The notes beneath the pieces are model-generated. The model worked only from the letters and a program-made list of their open reading frames with translations. It searched no databases and was not told where the DNA came from. This document shows positions 24,979 through 36,151 of a stretch of 64,000 nt of DNA, piece after piece. The translations under genes and the position numbers were made by a program. Origin of the DNA: an uncultured Coriobacteriaceae bacterium (GTDB taxonomy: Bacteria > Actinomycetota > Coriobacteriia > Coriobacteriales > Atopobiaceae); assembly GCA_902791035.1 (NCBI GenBank), contig CADAUA010000009.1, forward strand, positions 62,001 to 126,000, written 5' to 3'. How positions within the stretch are numbered: position 1 is the first letter of the stretch; every line of letters starts with the position of its first letter.

Positions 24979-25902
24979 CTAGAGCAGGCCGATGACACGA
25001 CCGGCGATGCCGATGGCAAAGAGGCCAAGGATGATCGCGATCGGGGAGACCTTCTTCTTGAGCAGCGAGCAGCAGGCCAGGGTGACGCCCACGGCGGCGA
25101 GGCCGGGGATCAGCTGGTCGAGGTTCTGCTGCAGGGTGACGACCTTCACCTGGTCGAGGCCGTTGACACCGAGCGCCGCATACTGCGTGAGGGCGGCCTT
25201 GATGCCCTCCGCATCACCCGAGATCTTGGACCAGTCGATGTAGGCACCATCCTGCTGGGTGATCTGGGAGACGACCGGGGTGAAGGAGATGGAGACCCAG
25301 CGCTCCACCAGGGCGCCGATGATGAACATACCCAGGATGGAGGCACCCTCGGTGATCTTGCCCAGCATGCCGCCGGACATGTCCTTGGTGATCTCGCGGC
25401 CCTGCTGGTAGCCGACCTCCTGCGTGTACCAAAGGAACCACATGCGGATGGCGTTCCAAGCGATGAAGAACAGGAGCGGGCCCACCACGGAGCCGCTCAT
25501 GGCCAGAGACGCGCCAAGGGCACCCAGGATCGGGCGCACGGTGAACCAGAAGACGGGGTCGCCGACGCCAGCCAGCGGGCCCATCATGCCCACCTTGACG
25601 CCCTGGATGGCCACGTCGTCGATCTCGGCACCGTTGGCACGCTCCTCCTCGAGGGCCAGGGTCACGCCGATGACGGGCGCGGAGACGTAGGGGTGGGTGT
25701 TGTAGAACTCAAGGTGGCGCTTGAGGGCTGCGGCCTGATCCTCCTTGTTGGGGTAGAGCTTCTTGATCGCGGGGATCATAGCGAAGCACCAGCCGCCGTT
25801 CTGCATGCGCTCGTAGTTCCAAGAACCCTGCAGGAACTGGTGGCGCCAGGCAACTGCCTGACGATCCTTCTTGCTGAGCTCAAGAGTCTTCTCATCTGCC
25901 AT
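24979..25902 (-). CDS. PTS mannose/fructose/sorbose-family IID component
   Basis: IID forms the membrane channel together with IIC in mannose-class phosphotransferase systems. The protein has 307 residues. The soluble N-part has the family stretch QFLQGSWNYERMQNGGW and AAALKRHLEFYNTHP; GPLAGVGDPVFWFTVRPIL is diagnostic of IID. The C-terminal 30 residues are a membrane helix. It is third in the operon, 29 bp after IIC. The sugar cannot be told from sequence; mannose and glucose are typical. Confidence 0.96.
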   Translation of the reverse strand: MADEKTLELSKKDRQAVAWRHQFLQGSWNYERMQNGGWCFAMIPAIKKLYPNKEDQAAALKRHLEFYNTHPYVSAPVIGVTLALEEERANGAEIDDVAIQGVKVGMMGPLAGVGDPVFWFTVRPILGALGASLAMSGSVVGPLLFFIAWNAIRMWFLWYTQEVGYQQGREITKDMSGGMLGKITEGASILGMFIIGALVERWVSISFTPVVSQITQQDGAYIDWSKISGDAEGIKAALTQYAALGVNGLDQVKVVTLQQNLDQLIPGLAAVGVTLACCSLLKKKVSPIAIILGLFAIGIAGRVIGLL

Positions 25903-25931
25903 TTGTGTTTCCTCCTCTCAGTGTCTTGTGG

Positions 25932-26750
25932 TTAGTAGTTCTCGAGAATGTCGCCCAGCGGGTCGCCGGAACCAGCACCGGAGCCGGCGTTCTGCTTGGC
26001 GTAGTCCTTGAGGCCGAGGTAGATGAAGGCCATGGAGAGGCCGATCATGCCCAGGGCGATGAGGGTCAGGTCGGAGATTGCGCCAAAGACGAAGCCCAGG
26101 ATGAAGAAGGGCCAGGTCTCGTTGGTGGCCATCATGTTGATGACCATGGCGTAGCCCACGGCAGCGACCATGCCGCCGCCAACGGCCATACCGCCGGTGA
26201 GCCAGGCGGGCATGGCGTTGAGGACGTCGGTGACGACCTCGGCGGGGATGAAGCAGAGGGCGGCAGCCGGGATGGCGATACGCAGGCCCTGCATGCAGAT
26301 GGCACCGATCTGGAGACGGTCGATGGCGCCGAAGTCGGCCTTCTCGGCCGCGGCGTCCATGCCATGGACGATGGGGATGGCCAGGGTACGGCAGATCATC
26401 GTCAGGAAGAGGCCAGCGACCGACAGGGGCACGGCCAGGGCGATGGAGGTGGAGATGGCGGTGGTGGCATCAGAGGAGCCGCCGTTGAGGGCGAGCGCCA
26501 TGATGATCGCGGAGGCCGTGGAGGCCAGGGCCGCGTCGGGGGCCACGGCAGCGCCGATGTTTGCCCAGCCAAGGGCCATCATCTGGAGCTGGCCGCCCAG
26601 GATGATGCCCTCGACGGGGTGGCCGGTCACGAGGCCGATGAGCGAGCAGGCCACCAGCGGCTGGTGGAACTGGAACTCGTCGAGGATGCCCTCCATGCCA
26701 GCGAAGAAGGCAACCACGACGACCAGCAAAATCGAAATAGGATTCATCAA
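25932..26750 (-). CDS. PTS mannose/fructose/sorbose-family IIC component
   Basis: A 272-residue polytopic protein with about eight hydrophobic segments. The family signature is FHQPLVACSLIGLVTGHPVEGIILGGQLQMMALGW, seen at about residues 27-61 (here written in part: QPLVACSLIGLVTGHP). It contributes the sugar-binding part of the transporter. It begins 7 bp after the IIAB gene. The C-terminus carries a Gly/Ser-rich tail. Confidence 0.96.
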   Translation of the reverse strand: MMNPISILLVVVVAFFAGMEGILDEFQFHQPLVACSLIGLVTGHPVEGIILGGQLQMMALGWANIGAAVAPDAALASTASAIIMALALNGGSSDATTAISTSIALAVPLSVAGLFLTMICRTLAIPIVHGMDAAAEKADFGAIDRLQIGAICMQGLRIAIPAAALCFIPAEVVTDVLNAMPAWLTGGMAVGGGMVAAVGYAMVINMMATNETWPFFILGFVFGAISDLTLIALGMIGLSMAFIYLGLKDYAKQNAGSGAGSGDPLGDILENY

Positions 26751-26757
26751 ACCCTCC

Positions 26758-27762
26758 CTATGCGTTCTTCTGCTCTTCGAGCAGGCCCTTGGCCTTGGCC
26801 ATCAGCTTGTCGAAGTCCTCAGCGGAGTCGGACGGGACCTTGCGGACCTCGAAGTCGATGCCCTTGTCCTTGATCTTCATCAGGGTGTCGTAGTCGTCCT
26901 GGTCCATTGCGATGGCCTGGTTGGCAACGACCTTGCCGGCGGAGCCGGCCATGGAGCCAAGGTTGACGTGCTTGATGTCCACGCCACCCTCGACGGCACG
27001 GAGCAGGTCCTGCGGGGTCTCGAAGAGCAGCATTGCCTTGGTGGCGCCGAAGCGCGGGTCCTTGGCGACCTCGATCATCTTGGAGATCGGGATGACGTGG
27101 GCCTTGACTCCAGGAGGCGCAGCCTGCTTGATCATGGTCTTGCGCAGGTCGTCGTGGGCCACGTTGTCGGACACGACGATGATGCGGTCCGGCTGCGTCT
27201 GCTTGGTCCAGGTGGTTGCCACCTGGCCGTGGAGCAGGCGGGTGTCGATGCGGACAAGCACGAACTTGATGTGGCCGTCGCCGAGGACCGTGCCCTCGGG
27301 GATGGCGCCCATGGGAGCCGGCGCAGCGGCAGCGGCGGGAGTGGCCGCGGCCTCCTTGGGCTGAAGCTCCTCGGGCTGGATACGCACGCCCTCCTTGGAG
27401 GCGCCGAAGACGTCCACGGCGAGCTCCTTGGCGGTCATGCTGTCGCGCATCGAGTAGGCTTCGATGAGCATGGGCAGGTTGAGGCCGGTGACCAGGCACC
27501 AGTCCTCGTGTCCGCCCTCGGCGAGGAGTCCGCTCACCTGGTTGAAGGGAGTGCCTCCCCACAGGTCGACCAGGAACAGAATGTGCTCCTGCTCGCTGAA
27601 CGAGGCGATCGCGTCTTGCAGCTTCTTCTTGAAGTCAGCAGGACCCATGTCGGGCGTGAGCGTCACCGCGGCGACGTCATCTTGGGGTCCGAAGATCATC
27701 TGGCCGGACTCCTTGATGCCCGAGGCAAAGGAACCATGACTTGCTAGGACAACGCTAACCAT
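26758..27762 (-). CDS. PTS mannose-family fused IIAB component
   Basis: This 334-residue cytoplasmic protein passes phosphate from HPr to the incoming sugar. IIA domain: residues 1-125, with the phosphorylated His in LASHGSFASG (residue 9) and LVDLWGGTPFNQ. An Ala/Pro-rich linker lies at about 150-172. IIB domain: about 178-330, with its His in RIDTRLLHGQVATTW. The ATG at 27762 after aggaaggagcg is the first that gives a proper IIA start; the frame stays open upstream but with unrelated sequence. It is the first gene of the operon. Confidence 0.96.
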   Translation of the reverse strand: MVSVVLASHGSFASGIKESGQMIFGPQDDVAAVTLTPDMGPADFKKKLQDAIASFSEQEHILFLVDLWGGTPFNQVSGLLAEGGHEDWCLVTGLNLPMLIEAYSMRDSMTAKELAVDVFGASKEGVRIQPEELQPKEAAATPAAAAAPAPMGAIPEGTVLGDGHIKFVLVRIDTRLLHGQVATTWTKQTQPDRIIVVSDNVAHDDLRKTMIKQAAPPGVKAHVIPISKMIEVAKDPRFGATKAMLLFETPQDLLRAVEGGVDIKHVNLGSMAGSAGKVVANQAIAMDQDDYDTLMKIKDKGIDFEVRKVPSDSAEDFDKLMAKAKGLLEEQKNA

Positions 27763-27797
27763 CTCGCTCCTTCCTCTTACATCCAATTCCCCTACAG

Positions 27798-27814
27798 TTC
27801 CAAATCGCTTGGAA
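27798..27814. promoter_or_regulatory. palindrome ttccaa-N5-ttggaa upstream of the mannose PTS operon
   Basis: A perfect 6-5-6 inverted repeat lies 36 bp before the IIAB start, in an AT-richer upstream region, and looks like an operator. No sigma-54 type -24/-12 pair was seen. Regulator unknown. Confidence 0.5.
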
Positions 27815-27954
27815 TTGCTTTCGTACTTCGCTCCACGGTTTCTCCCATACCGCTTCACGTTTCCCCCACAATTCACTCTCCTAGTCTAACATGACTTGTT
27901 CAAACAGAACGCGACATTCTCCGTAGTTTCCCGAGGTATCGTTCCCACACAAGA

Positions 27955-27982
27955 GGGGGCCGGCAGCTGCCTGCCGGCCCCC
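27955..27982 (-). terminator. pepP terminator hairpin
   Basis: A perfect 12-bp stem (gggggccggcag/ctgccggccccc) with a 4-nt loop lies 24 bp after the aminopeptidase stop, followed on the minus strand by tcttgtgt. Confidence 0.8.
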
Positions 27983-28006
27983 TGTACGAGCATAAAGATC
28001 GGTTCC

Positions 28007-29131
28007 CTAGAGCCCGACTTCCACCAGGTCGTGGGTGGAGCGTCCGAAGGGGTGATAGCCGTCCTCCAAGACCACGCCGGTGTCCTCCAGGCGGATGCCG
28101 AACTTGCCGGGCAGGTAGATGCCGGGCTCGACCGTGACCACCGAACCGGCAGGGATGGGCGCATCGAAGTAGCGGCCGAAGCCCGGCTGCTCGTGGATCT
28201 CGATGCCCACGCCGTGGCCCAGACCGTGGTTGAAGTACTCCCCGTAGCCGGCGTCACCGATGACCTTCTCTGCCATCTTGTGGACATCCCAGCCGTTGAC
28301 CCCGGCCTTTGCCATGGCCTCGCAGGCCTCGTTCGCCGCACGGACCACGTCGTAGACGCGCCTCTCCTCGTCGGTGGCATGGCCCACGCAGACGGTGCGG
28401 GTCATGTCGGCATGGTAGTCGCAGTAGCCGGCGCCATAGTCCATGACGATGAGGTCACCCTCCCCCACCACGCGCTCACCGGGCAGGGCGTGCGGCTTGG
28501 CCCCGTTGGGACCGCTGGCGATGATGGAGTCGAAGGAGAGGGCATCCGCGCCATGGCTGAGCATGTAGCTCTCCAGCTCCGCGCGGATCTGCAGCTCGGT
28601 CATGCCCGCATGGATGAAGCCGCAGATGTGGTCGAAGGCATCGTCGGTGATCTCCTGGGCGCGACGGAGAAGGGCGAGCTCCTCCTCGTCCTTGACCATG
28701 CGCAGACGGGTCAGGTCCCCATGCAGGCGGGGCAGCAGGCACGCCACGGACTTTCGGGACATCTCAGAGGCCAGCCGGTCGAAGAAGGCCAGGTCCATCG
28801 TGTCCTCGATGGCGACCACGCGCGCCCGCGACTGGCGGATGCACTCGGCTGCGAAGCCCGCCGCCGGCATGGGCTCCATGTCCACCTTCCAGGCCGTGCC
28901 CTCCCCCAGGCGCTCCACAAAGGTCTCGTAGTAGCGCGAGTCGGTGTGGAGCCAGAGGCCGTCTGCCGTCACGAAGGCGGTATGGGCCGTCTCGTCGTCG
29001 AAGGCACGAGCGGCCCCGGTAAGCCAGCGCAGGGAGGCGTTGTCGCGGACGATCACCGCGTCATATCCCCGCTCCTCCATGAGCTTACGCATCTTTGCCA
29101 CACGTCCCTGGCATGCCATGCTGTCTGCCAT
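28007..29131 (-). CDS. pepP: Xaa-Pro aminopeptidase (M24B)
   Basis: A 374-residue metallopeptidase that removes an N-terminal residue before proline, or cleaves X-Pro dipeptides. The creatinase-like N-domain is followed by the pita-bread domain with the dinuclear metal ligands visible: Asp in VMDYGAGYCDYHADMTRT (two), His in FNHGLGHGVGIEIHE, Glu in VTVEPGIYLPG and Glu in IRLEDTGVV. The ATG at 29131 follows cggagggagagg. It lies 67 bp after the aroB-like gene. In many Firmicutes and coriobacteria efp follows directly; here the PTS block intervenes. Confidence 0.93.
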   Translation of the reverse strand: MADSMACQGRVAKMRKLMEERGYDAVIVRDNASLRWLTGAARAFDDETAHTAFVTADGLWLHTDSRYYETFVERLGEGTAWKVDMEPMPAAGFAAECIRQSRARVVAIEDTMDLAFFDRLASEMSRKSVACLLPRLHGDLTRLRMVKDEEELALLRRAQEITDDAFDHICGFIHAGMTELQIRAELESYMLSHGADALSFDSIIASGPNGAKPHALPGERVVGEGDLIVMDYGAGYCDYHADMTRTVCVGHATDEERRVYDVVRAANEACEAMAKAGVNGWDVHKMAEKVIGDAGYGEYFNHGLGHGVGIEIHEQPGFGRYFDAPIPAGSVVTVEPGIYLPGKFGIRLEDTGVVLEDGYHPFGRSTHDLVEVGL

Positions 29132-29198
29132 GTTCCTCTCCCTCCGGGCACTTGCGGCCCCTTCTTCGCTTGTACGGTCCCACAGGGCCTGGCGGCAC

Positions 29199-30395
29199 CT
29201 AGGCCCCCCTCGAGGCGCACCAGGCACCCACGTGCTCGGCCAGTAGGTCGTCGTCGACCGCGGTGAGGCGCACGCGCCCGATGGCACGCGGCAGGCAGAG
29301 CATGAGACGGTTCGTGGTGCGGAAGCGCTCGGACTTGATGGCCGCGACCATCTGGTCGGGATCCACCGCGCAGCGGACGGTGTCCAGGCCCAGCCGGTCC
29401 AGGGCTTCGTCCTGTGCGAACATGTCGTCCACGCCCAGGAAGCCCTGGGCCACGGCCAGACGACCCGCAAAGCGCAGGGCGTCCGCTAGGATCGAGCTCG
29501 TGGGCACGTCGTCGCCCACGAGGGTACGGACGGCATGCGTGAAGGTCATGCCATAGGCCGCGGACTGCCTCACCGCCACAGACGTGGACGAGACCAGGCG
29601 GCCGCGGCTGCGCAGCGAGTCCGCCATCTGGGTGGCCACGGTGTCCAGGTCGCCCGCCACCAGCTGCTCCGAGCGATCCCATAGGCGCTCGAAGACCTTG
29701 TCGGAGTCCGCCATTGCGGCTGCGACCATAAGCGCGCGGGCAAGAAGCACGCTCTCGGAGTCCCCCGCCACCTCCATGAGCCCAAGGTCGCAGAACTCGT
29801 AGCGGGCCATGCCATCGCGCGTGACCAGACGCGGGAATCCCGCCACGTCCAGGGGGCGAGGCGTGACCGGCGCATAGAGGGCTGCCGTGAGGTCGGTGGG
29901 CACGAGCGTGAGGGCCACCCCTCCGCACCAACCCGCAGCGGCGTGCGAGACGAGCGAGAGCGCATAGGCGTCGCCCATGGCCATCACCAGGTCGTCGCCC
30001 GTGAGGCCGATCCCCGCAAAGGCCTGGAGGACCTCTCCCAGGGAGGCCAGGCTGCAGGCGCCGGCATCACCCGGAAGCTCCACCCGGCTCACCAGAAAGC
30101 CGACCGAGGTGAGCTCGCGGCGAAAGGCCTCCACCGCATCGGCATCCGCGCTCGGGCCCACCGCCAGCGCGCACGCGCGCGGCCTGCCCACGACGGACTT
30201 CATGTCGTTCCCGATGCCATCCACGAGGTGCAGTCCCACGCGCGCGTCCATGGACGTGCCCCGCAGGCTCACCCACTGCCGTGCGGAGGTCACGCGGGCC
30301 TCAGCGACCTCAGGCTCGGTGGCCTCGGGCTCGGTAGGCACGGGCGCGTCAGCCGCGGGCTCCGCGACCGCACCCTCGATTTCCTCTTCGCTCAA
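29199..30395 (-). CDS. degenerate 3-dehydroquinate synthase-like protein
   Basis: The 398-residue product aligns by eye with AroB along its length, for example GDDLVMAMGDAYALSLVSHAAAGW against the NAD loop and AIKSERFRTTNRLMLCLPRAIG against the family's KxDKK...RG segment. Key residues are missing: the AroB substrate segment DSSVGGKTxVN is replaced (VPTDLTAALYAPVTP), and of the zinc ligands in GHTFGHA and HGEAVAIGM only one His remains (MTFTHA, then SSILADALRF). An acidic/Pro-rich N-terminal extension of about 45 residues precedes. The TTG at 30395 overlaps the aroK stop. The frame is intact, so it is probably expressed, but DHQ synthase activity is doubtful. Confidence 0.7.
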   Translation of the reverse strand: MSEEEIEGAVAEPAADAPVPTEPEATEPEVAEARVTSARQWVSLRGTSMDARVGLHLVDGIGNDMKSVVGRPRACALAVGPSADADAVEAFRRELTSVGFLVSRVELPGDAGACSLASLGEVLQAFAGIGLTGDDLVMAMGDAYALSLVSHAAAGWCGGVALTLVPTDLTAALYAPVTPRPLDVAGFPRLVTRDGMARYEFCDLGLMEVAGDSESVLLARALMVAAAMADSDKVFERLWDRSEQLVAGDLDTVATQMADSLRSRGRLVSSTSVAVRQSAAYGMTFTHAVRTLVGDDVPTSSILADALRFAGRLAVAQGFLGVDDMFAQDEALDRLGLDTVRCAVDPDQMVAAIKSERFRTTNRLMLCLPRAIGRVRLTAVDDDLLAEHVGAWCASRGA

Positions 30396-30937
30396 AGCAG
30401 TCCCCTCTCCCACAGCAGGTCGGCGGTCTCGTCCGCGACCTCGTCGAACGTGCGATTCCTTATGTCTACCGAGAAGTCCGCCGCCGCCTCGTAGAGCGGA
30501 CGGCGGTGGTCGTAGAGCTCCTGGGCGTGCGCCCGCGAACCCAGGTCCGGACGGCGCTCGGGGCACTGGATCTGGCGCAGCGAGTCCTCCAGGTCGCCAT
30601 CGAGGAAGACCACGACGCCCATCTCGTGCATGAGCTCGCAGTTGCGCTCGCGTTCTACGATGCCGCCACCGCAGCTCACGAGGAGGGACTTGCGGGCACG
30701 CAGGCCCTCCAGCACCCTGGTCTCCGCCCGACGGAAGGTCTCCTCCCCATCCGCCAGGAAGCAGTCCGAGACGGACTTGCCCAGTGCCCGCTCCGCCAGC
30801 TGGTCCGTGTCCACATAGGACCGGTGGAACATGCGGCCGAGGTTACGGGCCAGGGTCGACTTGCCCGCTCCCAGGAAGCCCACAAAGAATATATGGTCGC
30901 AGCCCTCATGGACCACGTATCCCCCGCCCTGGTGCAC
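30392..30937 (-). CDS. aroK: shikimate kinase
   Basis: AroK phosphorylates shikimate with ATP. With a GTG at 30937 the protein has 181 residues; cgggaggcaga precedes this start, though another GTG seven codons on is possible. Motifs present: Walker A in FVGFLGAGKSTLARNL, the shikimate-binding Asp in YVDTDQLAE, the Arg in ETFRRAETRV, and the glycine-rich VSCGGGIVERERN. It overlaps the aroB-like gene by 4 bp. An intact kinase beside a degenerate aroB raises the question of what pathway remains. Confidence 0.9.
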   Translation of the reverse strand: MHQGGGYVVHEGCDHIFFVGFLGAGKSTLARNLGRMFHRSYVDTDQLAERALGKSVSDCFLADGEETFRRAETRVLEGLRARKSLLVSCGGGIVERERNCELMHEMGVVVFLDGDLEDSLRQIQCPERRPDLGSRAHAQELYDHRRPLYEAAADFSVDIRNRTFDEVADETADLLWERGLL

Positions 30938-31007
30938 TCTGCCTCCCGATGCCGCTGACGCTGTGATTCTATCACCACACATCTGTGGGCTACGCACGCC
31001 CACCGCA

Positions 31008-31499
31008 TCAGCGCAGGAAGAGCCGCTCCACCGCCCGGAATGGACGTGCGTACCATAGGTCCGATGCGCATTGCGGCTCCACGAGGATCGAGCGCACGCC
31101 TGCGAGGTTTGCCGCCAGGACGTCCGTGAACACCTGGTCTCCCACGACCACCGCCTGCTCGGCCGGCACACCCATGCGCACGAGGGCAAGGGTCACCGCG
31201 AAGGGTGCGGGCTTCATTGCCGGATGCACGACGGGCACGCCCAGCTCGCGCGCACTTCTCTCCACCTCGCCCCTATGGGTGTTGTTCGTGAGGAGGCAGA
31301 GGGCGAGCCCGGCCTCCCTGGCATGGGCGAACCACGCGGCCACCTCTGCGGGTGCCTCCCGGGCATCACGGGGGACGCAGGTGTTGTCGCGGTCAAGGAG
31401 CACCAGGCGCACGCCCTCCCCCACCAGTGCGTCGACGTCGATAGCGTCGACGCTGGCAGCGCGGCTCGTGGGCTCCAGGACCCTTGCCACCACACCCAT
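31008..31499 (-). CDS. YqeG family HAD-IIIA phosphatase
   Basis: A 163-residue HAD-superfamily protein. The catalytic motif I is LLDRDNTCV (two Asp), motif II is LLTNNTH, and motifs III-IV are MKPAPFAVTLAL (Lys) and VVGDQVFTDVLAA (Asp pair). The N-terminal pattern with LEPTSRAASVDAID fits YqeG. The phosphatase substrate is not established; characterised relatives act on phosphatidylglycerophosphate in some lineages. It starts 3 bp after the mltG stop. Confidence 0.85.
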   Translation of the reverse strand: MGVVARVLEPTSRAASVDAIDVDALVGEGVRLVLLDRDNTCVPRDAREAPAEVAAWFAHAREAGLALCLLTNNTHRGEVERSARELGVPVVHPAMKPAPFAVTLALVRMGVPAEQAVVVGDQVFTDVLAANLAGVRSILVEPQCASDLWYARPFRAVERLFLR

Positions 31500-31502
31500 G
31501 GG

Positions 31503-32876
31503 CTAGTTCGCCGGAGCGTTGGCTATGGCCTGCTGGTGCTCCTCGTAGGTGGAGGAGAAGGCGCTGTAGCCCTCGGAGAGGTAGAAGTAGTAATAGCTGG
31601 TGTCCGCAGGGTTGCAGGCCGCCTGGAGGGCTTCCGCACCGGGGTTGCAGATGGGCGTGGGCGTAAGGCCGGAGTTGAGGTAGGTGTTGTAGGGACTCTC
31701 GGTCTTGAGGTCGTCCGCCGTAACCTCGCCGCCGGTCACGTAGGTCATCGTGGCATCCGACTGGAGGGGCATGCCCGCCACCAAGCGGTTGTAGAAGACC
31801 GAGGCCACCTTGTCGCGGTCCTCGGCAGTCCCCGCTTCGCGCTCGATGATGGAGGCGATGGTCACGAGGTCGTACTCGTCTATGTCCAGGCCGTAGCGGG
31901 CGGAGACGTTGGCAGCCGCCGCACTCAGGTCCAGCTGGGCCTCCTCGGTCTGGTACTGGGAGAGCATGGTCCTTATCACCGTGTCGGCGGTGGGGTCGGC
32001 CTGGGCGGAGAAGTCATAGGTCTTGGGGAAGAGGAAGCCCTCCAGGGAGTCGTCTGCCGCCGCCTGGAGGAAGGGATAGTCCGCCACGTAGTTGGACGCC
32101 TTGGCCTGGTCCAGGAAGTCCGAGGCCGGGATGCCCAGGGAAGACTCGACGATCGCCGCCGTCTGGGCCACGGTCTGCCCCTCCGGGATGGTTACCGCCG
32201 ACGTCGTGGCGTTGGGGCCGCTCACGAGCTGGTCGATCACGGTCTGGGTGTCGGAGCCCGTGTAGAGCAGGTAGGCGCCGCTCTTGAGGGAGTTCTCCAC
32301 CCCCTGGCGCCTGATCGCGCCTAGGAAGTCGCTCGAGGAGTCGATGACACCGGTGTCGTAGAGCATCTGCGCGACCTCGGCGGCACCCGAGCCGTCGGGG
32401 ATGGTCACGGTGACCTCCTGACCAGGCGTGATGTCTCTCGTGTCCTTGGGGCCCATGAGCCTGGGGACGACCACGAAGGCCACGAGGGCTATGACTGCCA
32501 CGACGGCCACCCCCAGGAGGGCAAGAAGGACAGGGCTGGTGCGCTTGCGGGGGTGCGCGTGGGAGGAGCCAGCCTTGGTCCGGGCACGGTTGGTGGTGGC
32601 GGCGGAGCGGTTGGAGAGGCGACCGTCGTGCAGGGCGGAACGCGGTGCCTGCGCACCGGACTCCAGGCCTCGCGCGGCACTCGGCCGCACGGGCTGCTCC
32701 TCGCGCTCCAGGCGCGGCGTGCGCGGAACGGCCACGTCGGCCCGGCGGGTCGGCTGCTGGGCCGCGGCCCTCCGCTGGGTGGCGGGCGCCTGTCCGGACG
32801 CGGCCTGGCGGGGCGTGCCCTGTCGGCGGGTCCCGTAGTGGGCGGCCCTTCTTGGTTGTTGGTCGTTCTCGGCCAT
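31503..32876 (-). CDS. mltG: endolytic murein transglycosylase MltG
   Basis: MltG cuts nascent glycan strands near the membrane and sets glycan length. The 457-residue protein has a basic, Arg/Gln/Pro-rich cytoplasmic segment of about 110 residues, one membrane helix (about 117-140, VLLALLGVAVVAVIALVAF), a LysM-like part (VTVTIPDGSGAAEVAQML) and the YceG catalytic domain with the Glu in VTIASIIEREAG and the late SPYNTYLNSGLTPTPICNPG. It is 9 bp after ruvX. Confidence 0.95.
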   Translation of the reverse strand: MAENDQQPRRAAHYGTRRQGTPRQAASGQAPATQRRAAAQQPTRRADVAVPRTPRLEREEQPVRPSAARGLESGAQAPRSALHDGRLSNRSAATTNRARTKAGSSHAHPRKRTSPVLLALLGVAVVAVIALVAFVVVPRLMGPKDTRDITPGQEVTVTIPDGSGAAEVAQMLYDTGVIDSSSDFLGAIRRQGVENSLKSGAYLLYTGSDTQTVIDQLVSGPNATTSAVTIPEGQTVAQTAAIVESSLGIPASDFLDQAKASNYVADYPFLQAAADDSLEGFLFPKTYDFSAQADPTADTVIRTMLSQYQTEEAQLDLSAAAANVSARYGLDIDEYDLVTIASIIEREAGTAEDRDKVASVFYNRLVAGMPLQSDATMTYVTGGEVTADDLKTESPYNTYLNSGLTPTPICNPGAEALQAACNPADTSYYYFYLSEGYSAFSSTYEEHQQAIANAPAN

Positions 32877-32885
32877 GTGGGCCCC

Positions 32886-33299
32886 CTAGTCGTTTCTGGC
32901 GTCCAGCCAGGCCTGCAGGAAGAGCGACGCGGCGACCATGTCCACCTTGCCGCGCATGGATTTCTCGTTCAGACCCTGCTCGCGCAGGATCCGTTTGGCT
33001 TCCGCGGAGGAGAGCCGCTCGTCGGCGAACTCGAGCGGGAGGCCGCAGGCCTCAGCGATCTTGTGGGCCTGGACGCGCAGGCGCTCGGCCTGTGGCCCCT
33101 CCTCGCCCGCAAGCGTCATGGGACGGCCGCAAACGAGGACGTCGGGCTCCCAGTCCTCCAGCACGCGACGGAAGCTCCGCGCACCGGAGAGGACTTCGGC
33201 TGCCGGCAGCACGCACACCGGGGAGGCCACGACGCCCGCGGGGTCGCTCACCGCGACCCCCACGCGCACCTCACCTATGTCGAGTGCCAGGGCCCTCAC
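32886..33299 (-). CDS. ruvX: YqgF/RuvX family Holliday junction resolvase-like nuclease
   Basis: A 137-residue RNase H-fold protein of the YqgF family, linked to pre-16S rRNA 5' end maturation and to Holliday junction resolution. The GTG at 33299 gives the right N-terminus (VRALALDIGEVRVGVAVSDP) with the first catalytic Asp; the second acidic pair lies in LEFADERLSSAEA, and the last in KVDMVAASLFLQ. It lies 10 bp after alaS and 9 bp before mltG, the usual order. Confidence 0.9.
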   Translation of the reverse strand: MRALALDIGEVRVGVAVSDPAGVVASPVCVLPAAEVLSGARSFRRVLEDWEPDVLVCGRPMTLAGEEGPQAERLRVQAHKIAEACGLPLEFADERLSSAEAKRILREQGLNEKSMRGKVDMVAASLFLQAWLDARND

Positions 33300-33309
33300 G
33301 AACGGGTCC

Positions 33310-35920
<2,611 letters not shown>

Positions 35921-35953
35921 GGGTCTCCTCTGACGGTACGTGCAAAACGTGCG

Positions 35954-36041
35954 TCGCCCCGGCGGGGCGAGGGACATGCGGAGAAGAGTCTACCGCAGAG
36001 AAGGACTTGATGTTGTCGCCAAGGCCAAGACCTTGGTTTTT
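35954..36041. promoter_or_regulatory. two hairpins in the alaS upstream region
   Basis: A 7-bp stem (tcgcccc/ggggcga) lies at 35954-35970 and a 6-bp stem (ccaagg/ccttgg) followed on the plus strand by ttttt at 36019-36041. The latter looks like a plus-strand terminator but no plus gene precedes it. As part of an alaS leader they could be regulatory; the T-box core sequence was not found. Confidence 0.35.
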
Positions 36042-36151
36042 CCAGCTAACGCACAGCTCCGCAGGTAGAGGCGCCGGGCAGAGTCGCCCGTTTGTGGGCC
36101 ACAAAGGGGCAGCGGCGGGCCTGCGGGGATGGCGCGGGATGTTTGTGCGCC

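Noticed and set aside
36019-36041. Plus-strand terminator
   Set aside because: Hairpin plus T-tract is present, but no plus-strand gene precedes it, so it is kept only as a possible leader structure.
35921-36151. T-box riboswitch for alaS
   Set aside because: The region has hairpins but lacks the T-box core (aggguggnaccgcg-like).
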